A stretch of DNA of 64,000 nt from assembly GCF_034479375.1 (NCBI RefSeq), contig NZ_CP140155.1, positions 310,001-374,000 on the forward strand, written 5' to 3'. Of this stretch, positions 9,600-18,628 are shown piece after piece. This DNA comes from Rhodopseudomonas palustris. Lineage in GTDB: Bacteria > Pseudomonadota > Alphaproteobacteria > Rhizobiales > Xanthobacteraceae. A program made the position numbers and the translations under genes. The notes beneath the pieces are model-generated. The model saw nothing but the letters and a program-made list of their open reading frames with translations. It was not told the origin of the DNA and ran no database searches. Numbering within the stretch: the first letter of the stretch is position 1; each line of letters opens with the position of its first letter.

Positions 9600-10238
9600 A
9601 TGACGGAAATCGACCTTGCCGATGAACTCGCCGATCGCGAGGCCGATGTCACCGTGTCCGAGGCCGAGCTGATCGGCCGCGGCTTCATGAGCTACGAACG
9701 CTACGAGATCTCGCTGCGGCGCGACGGCGAACCGCCGCTGCTGCAACGGCGCGACGTGCTGCGCGCCAGCCGCGTCGCCGCGGTGGTGCCGATCGATCTC
9801 GCGCGCGACGCGCTGGTGCTGATCCGGCAGTTCAGGCTGCCCGCCCATTTCGCCACCGGCCGCGGCAATATGGTGGAGATCGTCGCAGGGCGTGTGGAAT
9901 CCGGTGAGGCGCCGGCCGCCGCCGCGCGGCGCGAATGCATCGAGGAAATCGGCGTCGCGCCGGACCGGCTGCTGGAGCTGTACAGCGTGCTGGCGACCCC
10001 GGGCTTCACCGATGAGCAGATCGTGTATTTCGCCGGGCTGGTGGATTCCACGGCGGTGCTGGAGCGCGGTGGCGTCGCCGACGAGGACGAGGACACCCAG
10101 CCCTTCGTGGTCTCGATCGACGAGGCGCTGGCGGCGCTCGAGCGCGGGCAGGTCGCCAACGCGCTGCTGGTCAGCGCGCTGCAATGGTTGGCGCTCAATC
10201 GCAGCCGGCTGCGGGATCTGTTCGGCCGAGCCGCCTGA
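9600..10238 (+). CDS. NUDIX hydrolase (ADP-ribose pyrophosphatase type)
   Basis: Protein of 212 aa. The Nudix box GX5EX7REUXEEXGU is complete at residues 97-119, in AGRVESGEAPAAAARRECIE followed by EIGV. The preceding beta-strand region (VLVLIRQFRLPA) and an acidic loop after the box are as in NudF/ADP-ribose or GDP-mannose pyrophosphatases, but substrate cannot be fixed from sequence. The start ATG 9600 lies 7 bp after yejF, so it could be read as the last gene of that operon. Its 3' end overlaps the oppositely oriented NlpC/P60 gene by 44 bp (10195-10238). Confidence 0.85.
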   Translation: MTEIDLADELADREADVTVSEAELIGRGFMSYERYEISLRRDGEPPLLQRRDVLRASRVAAVVPIDLARDALVLIRQFRLPAHFATGRGNMVEIVAGRVESGEAPAAAARRECIEEIGVAPDRLLELYSVLATPGFTDEQIVYFAGLVDSTAVLERGGVADEDEDTQPFVVSIDEALAALERGQVANALLVSALQWLALNRSRLRDLFGRAA

Positions 10239-11079
10239 TCGCGCTCAGTTCGCTGCCGCTCGCCGCGATCCGCGCGATCGCTTCCCGCGCGGGCTCGATC
10301 GCGGTCGCCATGGCATACGCATTGGCGTGGACGATGCTGTCTTCGTCGCGCACGATCGCGACGTGGCCCTTCCAGAACAACAGATCGCCGCGCCGCAGCC
10401 TGGTCTGCTCCGACAGCGGCAGCGGCTCGCCGAGCGCCGCCTCCTGCATGTCGCTGTCGCGCGGCGCTTCGATCCCGCAGGCCGCGAGTGCGGTCTGCAC
10501 CAGGCCGGAGCAGTCGATGCCGAGGCTGGTGCGGCCGCCCCACAGATACGGCGTGCCGACGAAGCGCTCGGCGACCGCGACGTAATCGGTCTCCACGACA
10601 TCGAGCGCCGCGACATGCCGGCGCGGCACGTACCAGCCCTCCTGCGTCACCGCGAAGGTCGCGTCCTCGCGCACCACCGCGAGCCGCGCGCCGAGCGGCA
10701 GCGTCTCCGCCGGCGGCAGTTTGATCGACGGGCCGTGGAATGCGAAAGTGCGCAGCGCCGTCACCTTGTGGGTCGGCTCCGCGCCGGGCCGGTACAAAGC
10801 AAGGTCCGGCAGCCAGCCGACATAGCTGTCGGTCATGAGTTGGCCCCAGGCCCAGCCTTCTTCGGTGCGGTCGTAGATCGTGACGCGCTCGCCCTTCAGC
10901 GCCTCGGTCTGCAGCGTCGCGCCGGAAAACGGCTCGCACCGCACCGGCGCCACGCCGTAACTGATCTCGAAGATTTCGCCGTCGACGAAACGGTCCGCGC
11001 TCACCCGGCCTTCGAGATGTTTCGCCGCTAGGTCCGGCCGCGCCGGCGTCAGCCGTGGATCGGTCGTTGTCTCAGCCAT
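10195..11079 (-). CDS. NlpC/P60 family cell-wall peptidase
   Basis: Protein of 294 aa. An SH3-like N-terminal half (WGQLMTDSYVGWLPDLALY, GWYVPRRHV) is followed by an NlpC/P60 domain with catalytic Cys190 (GIDCSGLVQ), His239 (WKGHVAIV) and a third polar residue near His251 (VHANAYAMA). Such enzymes cleave gamma-D-glutamyl-diaminopimelate bonds in peptidoglycan peptides. No signal peptide is visible, which suggests cytoplasmic recycling of murein peptides, consistent with coupling to an aminopeptidase. Its start overlaps the end of the M17 aminopeptidase gene by 8 bp, so the two are one minus-strand operon. Confidence 0.87.
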   Translation of the reverse strand: MAETTTDPRLTPARPDLAAKHLEGRVSADRFVDGEIFEISYGVAPVRCEPFSGATLQTEALKGERVTIYDRTEEGWAWGQLMTDSYVGWLPDLALYRPGAEPTHKVTALRTFAFHGPSIKLPPAETLPLGARLAVVREDATFAVTQEGWYVPRRHVAALDVVETDYVAVAERFVGTPYLWGGRTSLGIDCSGLVQTALAACGIEAPRDSDMQEAALGEPLPLSEQTRLRRGDLLFWKGHVAIVRDEDSIVHANAYAMATAIEPAREAIARIAASGSELSAIRRLGRTDPAAGCD

Positions 11080-12454
11080 AGCGTTCGCTCAGCAGCGCGA
11101 AGATCGCGCGCGCGGCCTGGCATTCGCCGCCTTCGGGCCGTGCCGGCTTGGCCTTCGGCGTCCAGCCGTAGATGTCGACATGCAGCCAGCTCTTCGCCGT
11201 CTCGACGAAGCGCTGCAGGAATAGTGCGCAGGTGATCGAGCCGGCGAAGCCGCCCGACGGCGCGTTGTTGATGTCGGCGACCTTGGAGTCGAGCCAGGAA
11301 TCGTACGGCCCCCACAGCGGCAGCCGCCACAGCGGATCGTTCTCGGCTTTGGCGCAGCGCGCCAGGTCGAGCGCCAGCGTCTCGTCATCCGTGTAGTAGG
11401 GCGGCAGATCCGGCCCGAGCGCCACGCGCGCGGCGCCGGTCAGCGTGCCGAGATCGATCAGCAGATCGGGCGCCTCCTCGTCGGCCAGCGCCAGCGCGTC
11501 GGCGAGCACCAGCCGGCCCTCGGCGTCGGTGTTGCCGATCTCGACCGTCGGGCCCTTGCGCGACGGGAAGATGTCGAGCGGCCGCATCGCATTGCCGGCG
11601 ACCGCGTTCTCGACCGCCGGGATCAGCACGCGCAACCGCAGTTTCAGCTTCACAGCCATGACCATCGAGGCCAGCGCCAGCACGTTGGCGGCGCCGCCCA
11701 TGTCCTTCTTCATGATCAGCATCGCGCTCGACGGCTTCAGGTCGAGGCCGCCGGTGTCGAAGCAGACGCCCTTGCCGACCAGCGTCACCTTCGGATGCGC
11801 AGGATCGCCCCAGGTGAAATCGATCAGCCGCGGCGCGCGTGTCGCCGCCATGCCGACCGCGTGGATCAGCGGGAAGTTGTGCGTCACCAAATCGTCGCCG
11901 ACCACGCAGGTGAAATCCGCGCCGAAGCGTTGCGCCAGCGCCTGCGCGGCGTCGGCGAGCTCCGCCGGCCCCATGTCGTTCGACGGCGTGTTGATCAGGT
12001 CGCGCGCCAGCGTCGCAGCCTCGACCGCGCGCTCGATCGCGGCGACGTCGATGCCGTCGGGCGGCACCAGCCGGACGGCCGGCGGCTCTGCGTTGCGATA
12101 GCGGCCGAATTTGTAGGCGCCGAGCGCGAACGCCAGCACCGCGAGCCTGGTGTCGTGCGGCGCGTTGGCGAAGCGATAGGTGCCGGCCGGCAGCAGGCCC
12201 GGCAATTGTCCGGCGCGGAATGGGTCGGGCGCACGCGCGTCCGCCTCGTCGAGCCCGAACAGGACGTGGCCGATGTCGCCCTCCGGCGTCGGCAGCGCCA
12301 GCAACTGCCCCGGCTTGCCGCGATAGCCATGCGCGCGCGCGAAACGCTGCGCCGCCTCCGGCAACGTAGCGGCCAGCGCCTCCCAGCCGGATCGGGTGAC
12401 GAAGGAAATCGGAATGGCGGTCGGTTCCGGAGCGGTGGCGAACAGCGAGGACAT
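11072..12454 (-). CDS. M17 leucyl aminopeptidase family protein
   Basis: Cytoplasmic metallo-aminopeptidase of 460 aa. The M17 signature NTDAEGRL is at 308-315. Metal ligands are recognisable as D233 (CFDTGGLDLK), D251 (MKKDMGGA), D310 and E312, and Arg314 is the catalytic arginine. Length and the short N-terminal domain fit the PepB-like/alphaproteobacterial subgroup rather than classical PepA (about 500 aa). It probably trims peptides released by the NlpC/P60 protein encoded downstream. It is divergent from the TPR lipoprotein gene at 12577. Confidence 0.9.
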   Translation of the reverse strand: MSSLFATAPEPTAIPISFVTRSGWEALAATLPEAAQRFARAHGYRGKPGQLLALPTPEGDIGHVLFGLDEADARAPDPFRAGQLPGLLPAGTYRFANAPHDTRLAVLAFALGAYKFGRYRNAEPPAVRLVPPDGIDVAAIERAVEAATLARDLINTPSNDMGPAELADAAQALAQRFGADFTCVVGDDLVTHNFPLIHAVGMAATRAPRLIDFTWGDPAHPKVTLVGKGVCFDTGGLDLKPSSAMLIMKKDMGGAANVLALASMVMAVKLKLRLRVLIPAVENAVAGNAMRPLDIFPSRKGPTVEIGNTDAEGRLVLADALALADEEAPDLLIDLGTLTGAARVALGPDLPPYYTDDETLALDLARCAKAENDPLWRLPLWGPYDSWLDSKVADINNAPSGGFAGSITCALFLQRFVETAKSWLHVDIYGWTPKAKPARPEGGECQAARAIFALLSERYG

Positions 12455-12497
12455 GCAGGGGCTTTCGAATCGAGGCGAGGGGACGAGGCTGGCGTGA

Positions 12498-12518
12498 TTA
12501 ACCGGACATTAGGGTTAA
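12498..12518. promoter_or_regulatory. possible CtrA-type box between M17 peptidase and tad TPR gene
   Basis: TTAA-CCGGACA-TTAG at 12498-12512 is one base off the CtrA consensus TTAA-N7-TTAA, and GGTTAA follows at 12513-12518, giving also a TTAACC/GGTTAA inverted pair. It is 59 bp upstream of the TPR lipoprotein gene. CtrA controls pilus genes in Caulobacter; the assignment here is inference from motif and position. Confidence 0.35.
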
Positions 12519-12576
12519 CGCTCTATTGCTGGGCTCGTGTCCGAATTGTCCAGTCGGCTTCGTGAGTAAAGTTGCC

Positions 12577-13371
12577 ATGCGCAAGCTGTCTTGTCTCGCC
12601 CGGTTTCTCGCATCCGCGGCCTTGACCACGGCCATGGCGACGGCGCTCGCCGGCTGCCAGACCGCAGGCATGTCCGGGATCACCGGCGCGCTCGGCGCGC
12701 GCGCGGAGGCCCCGGCCGATCCCAACCGCGCCGCCGAGGTCGCGGGCGAGCGTTATCGATCCCGTCCGAAGGATGCCGCCGCCGCGCTGGCCTATGGCCA
12801 GGCGTTGCGCGCGATCGGCCAGCGCTCCCAGGCGGTCGCGGTGCTGGAGAAGGCGTCGCTCGCCAATCCCGGCAACAAGGCCGTGCTCGCCGGCTACGGC
12901 CGCGCGCTCGCCGACAACGGCAATCTGAGTGCGGCGTTCGAGGCGCTGTCGAACGCCCACAGTGCGGACAATCCGGACTGGCGGATTCTGTCGGTGCAGG
13001 GGACCGTGCTCGACCAGATGGGGCGCAGCGACGAGGCGCGGCGCTACTACGCGAGCGCGCTCAGACTGTCGCCGGGCGAGCCGTCGGTGCTGTCCAATCT
13101 CGGCCTGTCCTACGTGCTGACCAAGGACCTGCCGAAGGCCGAGACGACGCTGCGCCAGGCCTATGCCAGCGGCCGGGCCGATGCGCGGGTGCGGCAGAAT
13201 CTGGCGCTCGTCGTCGGATTGCAGGGCCGCTTCGCCGAAGCCGAAACCATCGTGCAGGCCGATCTGCCGCCCGAGGAAGCCGCCGCCAACGTCGCCTATC
13301 TCAAGCAGATGCTGGACGGCAAGGCCGATCCGCGCGGCCGCGGTCGCGGCGTGCTGGCGTCCGGCGACTGA
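12577..13371 (+). CDS. tadD: TPR lipoprotein, TadD-like pilus assembly protein
   Basis: Protein of 264 aa from ATG 12577 (GTG 12562 is an alternative). It has a lipoprotein signal ending LAGC, so it is probably a periplasm-facing lipoprotein. TPR-type helices run from about residue 55 to 240 (RSQAVAVLEKASLANPGNKA, DEARRYYASALRLSPGEPSV, KAETTLRQAYASGRADARVR). TadD is required for assembly or localisation of the Flp-pilus secretin in other bacteria. It faces the convergent tadC gene of the same locus across a 244-bp gap. Name assigned from architecture and context. Confidence 0.75.
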   Translation: MRKLSCLARFLASAALTTAMATALAGCQTAGMSGITGALGARAEAPADPNRAAEVAGERYRSRPKDAAAALAYGQALRAIGQRSQAVAVLEKASLANPGNKAVLAGYGRALADNGNLSAAFEALSNAHSADNPDWRILSVQGTVLDQMGRSDEARRYYASALRLSPGEPSVLSNLGLSYVLTKDLPKAETTLRQAYASGRADARVRQNLALVVGLQGRFAEAETIVQADLPPEEAAANVAYLKQMLDGKADPRGRGRGVLASGD

Positions 13372-13490
13372 TCACGCCCACCAGCGATCCGCGCCGGCAC
13401 GACCATCGCGCTCATGTCGTCGCGCGCGCCGCAGGGCGAAATGCGCTCCTGCTGGTGTCGATAAGCGGTTCGCAGTGTGCCTATCCGCAT

Positions 13491-13517
13491 GTCGTCCCCG
13501 CCTGCGCGGGGGACGAC
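13491..13517. repeat. palindromic element between tadD and tadC
   Basis: GTCGTCCCC (13491-13499) and GGGGACGAC (13509-13517) form a strong stem between two convergent genes. It could act as a two-way terminator, though T-runs are lacking, or be a short REP-like element. A CCCGCCG/CCCGTCG-rich simple stretch follows at about 13571-13600. Nothing else is seen in 13372-13615. Confidence 0.5.
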
Positions 13518-13615
13518 TCGTTGTCGGCGCAGCGGCGGAGCATTGCGGCTGAATGTTCAATGATATGCGATCGCCCGCCGCCCGCCGCCCGTCGCCCGTC
13601 GCGCGACGCGGCCGC

Positions 13616-14590
13616 TCACTGCATCGCCGCGACCCTGATCCCGGTCGGCCCGAGGATCACCACGAACAGCACCGGCAGGAAGAACAGGATCATCGGCACC
13701 GTCAGCTTCGGCGGCAGGGCGGCCGCCTTCTTCTCGGCGTCGTTCATCCGCATGTCGCGATTTTCCTGCGCCATCACCCGCAGGCTCTGGCTGAGCGGCG
13801 TGCCGTAGCGTTCCGACTGCTGCAGGGCGAGGCAGACCGACTTGACGCCGTCCAGCCCGGTGCGGGTCGCGAGGTTTTCATAGGCCTGCTTGCGGTCGGG
13901 CAGATAGGAAAGCTCCGCCGTCGTCAGCGTGAATTCTTCCGCCAGCGGGATCGACTGGGTGCCGATCTCGACCGCCACCTTGCGGAACGCCGCCTCGATC
14001 GACATGCCGGATTCGATGCAGATCAGCAGCAGGTCGAGCGCGTCGGGAAACGCGCGCCGGATCGAGAGCTGGCGCTTGGTGATGGCGTTCTTCAGGAACA
14101 GCATCGGCGCCTGCATGCCGAGAAACACGGCGGCGATGCAGAGGCCGACCTTGATCGGCGTCGACTGCTCCATGTTCGACAGCACGAATACGTAGACCGC
14201 CGCCGCGAGGCCGAACGCGATCGGCATCACCATGCGGAAGAACAGGAAGGTGATGTAGGGCGCCTGGCCGCGATAGCCCGCCATCACCAGCTTTTCGCGC
14301 GCGCTCTCCTGAGCGACCCATTTGCCGAGATTGAGGTCGTCGACGATCTTGGCGACGACCTGCTTGGGCGCCTGCCGCAGCGACACCCGCTCGGCCTTGG
14401 CGAGCCGGTCGCGCTCGCGCTGGCGGATGCGTTCGCGCTCGCTGCCGACCGCCTTCATCCGCTTGGTCAGCGTCTCGCCGACGAACAGCGGCATCACCAG
14501 CGTGTAGACCGTGGCGCTGACGGCGATCGACGCCAGCAGCATCGTCATGAAGCGGGCGTCGTGAATCTTCTCGATCAGGAACTCGATCAT
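13616..14590 (-). CDS. tadC: Flp pilus inner-membrane platform protein TadC
   Basis: Protein of 324 aa starting at ATG 14590 (MIEFLIEKIHDARFMTMLLA); the frame is open further upstream but that part lies inside tadB. It has an N-terminal TM helix, a basic cytoplasmic segment, paired TM helices about residues 125-175, a T2SSF domain (AFPDALDLLLICIESGMSIE, LTTAELSYLPDRKQAYENLA) and a C-terminal TM (PMILFFLPVLFVVILGP). TadC pairs with TadB as the inner-membrane platform on which the TadA ATPase acts. It starts 12 bp after the tadB stop in a run of minus-strand cpa/tad genes. Confidence 0.9.
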   Translation of the reverse strand: MIEFLIEKIHDARFMTMLLASIAVSATVYTLVMPLFVGETLTKRMKAVGSERERIRQRERDRLAKAERVSLRQAPKQVVAKIVDDLNLGKWVAQESAREKLVMAGYRGQAPYITFLFFRMVMPIAFGLAAAVYVFVLSNMEQSTPIKVGLCIAAVFLGMQAPMLFLKNAITKRQLSIRRAFPDALDLLLICIESGMSIEAAFRKVAVEIGTQSIPLAEEFTLTTAELSYLPDRKQAYENLATRTGLDGVKSVCLALQQSERYGTPLSQSLRVMAQENRDMRMNDAEKKAAALPPKLTVPMILFFLPVLFVVILGPTGIRVAAMQ

Positions 14591-14601
14591 CGCGGCCGCC
14601 T

Positions 14602-15864
14602 TCAGAAATCGAAGTTGATCATCTTCTTCATCACCAGGATGCCCGCGGACATCCACAGCACGCAGCCGGCCAGCATCAGCCGGCCGGTCGGGTGGGTCCA
14701 CAGCAGCGCGATGTAGTCCGGCGTCGACAGATAGACCAGCAGCATCACGATCGGCGGCAGCGAGCCGATGATCGCCGCCGAGGCCTTGGCCTCCATCGAC
14801 ATCGCCTGGATCTTCTCGGCCATCTTCTTGCGGTCGCGCAGCACCTTGGACAGGTTGCCGAGCGCTTCAGACAGATTGCCGCCGGACTTCTGCTGGATCG
14901 AGATCACGATGCCGAAGAAATTGGCTTCCGGCACCGGCATCCGGTCGTACAGCCGGGCGCAGGCGTCGCCGAGCGGCATGCCGATCGCCTGGGTCTCGAT
15001 GATGGCGTTGAACTCGCTCTTCAGCGGCTCCGGCGAATCCGCCGCGACCACCTTGAGCGAGTCGAACAGCGGCAGGCCGGCCTTGATGCCGCGCACGATC
15101 ACGTCGACGGCGTCCGGCAGCGCGTTCAGGAATTTCCGTTCGCGGCGCTTCTTGAGGAAGCCCAGCATCCAGCGCGGCAGACCGAAACCGGCGGCGAAAG
15201 CCAGTCCGACGGCTGCGATCAACCCGCCATAGCCGTCGCGCTCGACGGAAACGTCGTATGTGGCGATGGGCTGCCCATCGACGCCGATCACCGTCACACT
15301 CGTCCGGCCGACGGTGGCGGCCGCGATGAAGATTTGCTGGTTCGAGCGCACGATCGCATTCGCAACCGCCGAATTCGAGACCCGCACGCCCCTGACCTCG
15401 CGCTGGAGATCGACGACGATCGAACGGTCGGGGCCGAGATCGATGGTGCGGGTTTTCGATTGCGGGTCGCTCAGCACCGGCGCGGTCGCGGGATCTCTGC
15501 CGCCGCTGGGGCCGAGCGTCGCGAAGAATGCGACCGCGAAGACCACCGCCGCCAGCCCCGCCGATACGCCGATGAACTTGTTCGGTGTCCAGTCGAGCCC
15601 TGCCTGGGTCAGTTTGGTGCCGAGCGCGACGTTCTTCCGCTTCTGGTTGCGCGCCTCGATCTCGCGCAGCGATCCTTCGACCTGCTCGCGGCGCGAGCGC
15701 TGCGATTTCTCGATCTGGCGCACCGCCGGCGTCGTGCGCGCGACCGATGTGCGGCGTTGCTCGGCCTGCTTCTCGCCGGACAGCAGCGGATAGATGAAGA
15801 CCCAGGCCAGCCCGCCGACGGAGACGGCGGCGAGGAAACCGAGGGCGAGCGATTGCATCTGCAT
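14602..15864 (-). CDS. tadB: Flp pilus inner-membrane platform protein TadB with inserted secretin-N-like domain
   Basis: Protein of 420 aa, about 100 aa longer than usual TadB. Layout: TM1 (5-28); a basic, probably cytoplasmic segment (31-95); TM2 (97-117); an extra domain (about 138-210); TM3 (213-230); a T2SSF domain (FLNALPDAVDVIVRGIKAGL onward); two C-terminal TM helices. The extra part (RSIVVDLQREVRGVRVSNSA, AVANAIVRSNQQIFIAAATV, GQPIATYDVSVERD) matches residues 61-125 of the CpaC secretin of the same locus without gaps. The positive-inside rule places it in the periplasm. TadB otherwise forms the inner-membrane platform with TadC. The fusion is in frame and flanked by intact helices, so it is not an assembly error in any obvious way. 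Confidence 0.88.
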   Translation of the reverse strand: MQMQSLALGFLAAVSVGGLAWVFIYPLLSGEKQAEQRRTSVARTTPAVRQIEKSQRSRREQVEGSLREIEARNQKRKNVALGTKLTQAGLDWTPNKFIGVSAGLAAVVFAVAFFATLGPSGGRDPATAPVLSDPQSKTRTIDLGPDRSIVVDLQREVRGVRVSNSAVANAIVRSNQQIFIAAATVGRTSVTVIGVDGQPIATYDVSVERDGYGGLIAAVGLAFAAGFGLPRWMLGFLKKRRERKFLNALPDAVDVIVRGIKAGLPLFDSLKVVAADSPEPLKSEFNAIIETQAIGMPLGDACARLYDRMPVPEANFFGIVISIQQKSGGNLSEALGNLSKVLRDRKKMAEKIQAMSMEAKASAAIIGSLPPIVMLLVYLSTPDYIALLWTHPTGRLMLAGCVLWMSAGILVMKKMINFDF

Positions 15865-15877
15865 GGATCGCTTCCCC

Positions 15878-17329
15878 TCAGGTGACGACTGCGACTTCGG
15901 CGGCGTCGAGCGCCGCGGCGAGCCGCTTCTCCTCGCCGTAATAGCGCGCGCGTTCCCAGAAACGCGGTCGGCCGATCCCGGTCGAGCGATGCCGGCCGAC
16001 GATGTGGCCGTTGGCGTCCTCGCCGATGATGTCGTAGATGAACAGATCCTGGGTGATGATGGTGTCGCCTTCCATCCCCATCACCTCGGTGATGTGGGTG
16101 ATCCGGCGCGAGCCGTCGCGCAGCCGCGCGGCCTGGATGATGACGTCGATCGAGGCGCAGATCATCTCGCGGATGGTGCGCGACGGCAGCGAGAAACCGC
16201 CCATGGTGATCATCGATTCGCAGCGCGACAGCGCCTCGCGCGGGTTGTTGGCGTGCAGCGTGCCCATCGAGCCGTCGTGGCCGGTGTTCATCGCCTGCAA
16301 CAGGTCGAACGCCTCGGGTCCGCGGACTTCGCCGACGATGATCCGCTCCGGCCGCATACGCAGGCAGTTGCGCACCAGTTCGCGCATCGTCACCTGGCCT
16401 TCGCCCTCGATGTTCGGCGGCCTGGTTTCGAGGCGCACCACGTGCGGCTGCTGCAATTGCAGTTCGGCGGCGTCTTCGCAGGTGATGATGCGCTCGTCGT
16501 CGTCGATGTAGTTAGTCAGGCAGTTCAGCAGCGTGGTCTTGCCGGAGCCGGTGCCGCCGGAGATCAGCACGTTGCAGCGGGTGCGGCCGATGATCTGCAG
16601 GATCTGCGCGCCCTCCGGCGTGATCGCGCCGAATTTGACGAGCTGGTCGAGCGTCAGCTTGTCCTTCTTGAATTTGCGGATAGTGAGCGCGGGGCCGTCG
16701 ATCGCCAGCGGCGGCACGATGGCGTTGACGCGGCTGCCGTCGGCGAGGCGGGCGTCGCAGATCGGCGAGGATTCGTCGACGCGCCGGCCGACCTGGCTGA
16801 CGATGCGCTGGCAGATGTTCAGGAGCTGCTGGTTGTCGCGGAATCGGATGCCGGTGCGCTGGATCCGCCCGGCGACTTCGATGAACACCGTGCCGGCGCC
16901 GTTGACCATGATGTCGGAGATGTCGTCGCGCGACAGCAGCGGCTCCAGCGGACCGTAGCCGAGCACGTCGTTGCAGATGTCGTCGAGCAGCTCTTCCTGC
17001 TCGGCGATCGACATCACGATGTTCTTGATCGCGATGATCTCGTTGACGATGTCGCGGATTTCCTCGCGCGCGGATTCGGCGTCGAGCTTGGCGAGCTGCG
17101 CCAGGTCGATCGCCTCGATCAGCGCGCCGAAGATCGTCGCCTTGACCTGGTAGTAGGTGTCGGAGCGGCGGCTCTCGACCTGCGGCGGCGGCGCGCTGCG
17201 GGCCGGCGCCAGCGGCGGCGAGGCGATCGCTGCGGGCGCGTCGGACGCGCGCGACATCGGCTCCGGAGCCGGGCTCACCGGCTTCGAAGCACGAACCTCT
17301 TGATCTGCACCGCTACGCTTACCGAACAC
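15878..17329 (-). CDS. cpaF: Flp pilus secretion ATPase TadA/CpaF
   Basis: Hexameric type II/IV secretion ATPase of 483 aa, starting with GTG at 17329. A Pro/Ala-rich N-terminal tail (to about 55) precedes the N-domain. Walker A is GGTGSGKT (258-265), followed by the Asp box (ITCEDAAELQLQQPHVVRLE), Walker B region (RPERIIVGEVRGPEAFDLLQ) and His box (GHDGSMGTLHANNPREAL). It powers polymerisation, and possibly retraction, of Flp pili at the TadBC platform. It sits between cpaE and tadB with short gaps, in one operon. Confidence 0.95.
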   Translation of the reverse strand: MFGKRSGADQEVRASKPVSPAPEPMSRASDAPAAIASPPLAPARSAPPPQVESRRSDTYYQVKATIFGALIEAIDLAQLAKLDAESAREEIRDIVNEIIAIKNIVMSIAEQEELLDDICNDVLGYGPLEPLLSRDDISDIMVNGAGTVFIEVAGRIQRTGIRFRDNQQLLNICQRIVSQVGRRVDESSPICDARLADGSRVNAIVPPLAIDGPALTIRKFKKDKLTLDQLVKFGAITPEGAQILQIIGRTRCNVLISGGTGSGKTTLLNCLTNYIDDDERIITCEDAAELQLQQPHVVRLETRPPNIEGEGQVTMRELVRNCLRMRPERIIVGEVRGPEAFDLLQAMNTGHDGSMGTLHANNPREALSRCESMITMGGFSLPSRTIREMICASIDVIIQAARLRDGSRRITHITEVMGMEGDTIITQDLFIYDIIGEDANGHIVGRHRSTGIGRPRFWERARYYGEEKRLAAALDAAEVAVVT

Positions 17330-17350
17330 GACGATACTCCGATGGGCGAC

Positions 17351-18628
17351 TTATTTGGCCCGCAGCTTCTCCAGGATCGGCGACAGGAATCCGCCCTTCG
17401 GCTTCTTGGCTTCGCCGCGTCCGGTCAGCCGCTGGGCGATCTGCAGGAACATATCCGTGGTCTTGTGGCTCGCCGCGATCTCGGCGATCATCTGGCCGTT
17501 GTTGGCGGCGGCGCCGAACATCTGCGGGTCGAACGGGATGCTGACGATCGGCGAGCTTTCGATCGCCTTGGCGAATTCGCCGGAATTGATCTCCGGCCGC
17601 TTCGGCACGCCGACCTGGTTGAGGCAGTACAGCGGCGGCCGGTCGTTCGGGCGCGACGCCTTCAGCAGGTCGTAGAGGTTCTTGGTGTTGCGCAGATTGG
17701 CGAGGTCCGGCGTCGCGACGATCAGGATGTCGTCGGCGTTGATCAGCGCCCGCTTGGTCCAGCCGGTCCATTGATGCGGCACGTCGAGCACGATGCAGGG
17801 CATCGTCGAGCGCAGCGTATCGAAGATCGTGTCGAACGCTTCGGTGCCGAAATCGTAGACCCGGTCCAGCGTCGCCGGCGCGGCCAGCAGGCTGAGATGG
17901 TCGGTGCATTTCGACAGCAGGCGGTCGACGAAGGCGGTGTCGACGCGGTCCGGCGAGAACACCGCCTCGGCGATGCCCTGCGGCGGGTCCTGGTTGTAGT
18001 CGAGGCCGGCGGTGCCGAACGCCAGATCGAGATCCGCGACCACGGCATCCAGCGCCAGGTCGCGCGCGATCGCCCAGGCGACGTTGTGCGCGATGGTCGA
18101 GGCGCCGACGCCGCCCTTGGCGCCGACCACCGCGATGATGCGGCCGACCGCCTTGGCTTCCGGCGCGGAGAACAGGTTGCAGATCGAACGCACGACGTCG
18201 ATCGGCTCCAGCGGCGTGATGGCGTAGTCGCTGACGCCGCGGCGGACCAGTTCGCGATACAGCGTGACGTCATTGACCTTGCCGATCACGATGACGCGGG
18301 TGCCGGGATCGCACACGGTGGCGAGCTGATCGAGGCCGGCGAGCACGTCGCTGCGCGGGTCGGTCTCCAGGATGATGACGTTGGGCGTCGGCGCCGAGCG
18401 ATAGGCCTCGATCGCCGCGGCCATGCCGCCCATCTGGATCTTGAGATGCGCTTTGGCGAGGCGGCGGTCTTCGCCGGCGGCCTGCACCGCCGCGGCGGTG
18501 TCGACCGACTCGCAGAAGGCCTGGACCGATACGCGCGGCGCCGGCGCGATGTGCTCGTCCGGCGTCGCGGCGCCCGTCGGCGCGCCGTCCGCGGGCTCGT
18601 CCTGGTTCTGGCGTCCGTAGCTGATCAT
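17351..18628 (-). CDS. cpaE: Flp pilus localisation ATPase CpaE/TadZ
   Basis: Protein of 425 aa with an N-terminal receiver-like domain (about 60-155, lacking obvious phospho-acceptor chemistry) and a MinD/ParA ATPase domain with deviant Walker A KGGVGAS (171-177). In Caulobacter, CpaE directs the pilus machine to the cell pole. ATG 18628 overlaps the cpaD stop (ATGA), so the two are translationally coupled. The cpaF start is 21 bp downstream. Confidence 0.92.
   Translation of the reverse strand: MISYGRQNQDEPADGAPTGAATPDEHIAPAPRVSVQAFCESVDTAAAVQAAGEDRRLAKAHLKIQMGGMAAAIEAYRSAPTPNVIILETDPRSDVLAGLDQLATVCDPGTRVIVIGKVNDVTLYRELVRRGVSDYAITPLEPIDVVRSICNLFSAPEAKAVGRIIAVVGAKGGVGASTIAHNVAWAIARDLALDAVVADLDLAFGTAGLDYNQDPPQGIAEAVFSPDRVDTAFVDRLLSKCTDHLSLLAAPATLDRVYDFGTEAFDTIFDTLRSTMPCIVLDVPHQWTGWTKRALINADDILIVATPDLANLRNTKNLYDLLKASRPNDRPPLYCLNQVGVPKRPEINSGEFAKAIESSPIVSIPFDPQMFGAAANNGQMIAEIAASHKTTDMFLQIAQRLTGRGEAKKPKGGFLSPILEKLRAK

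Noticed and set aside
14591..14701. Upstream extension of tadC
   Set aside because: It lies inside the tadB C-terminus in another frame; the conserved TadC start is at 14590.
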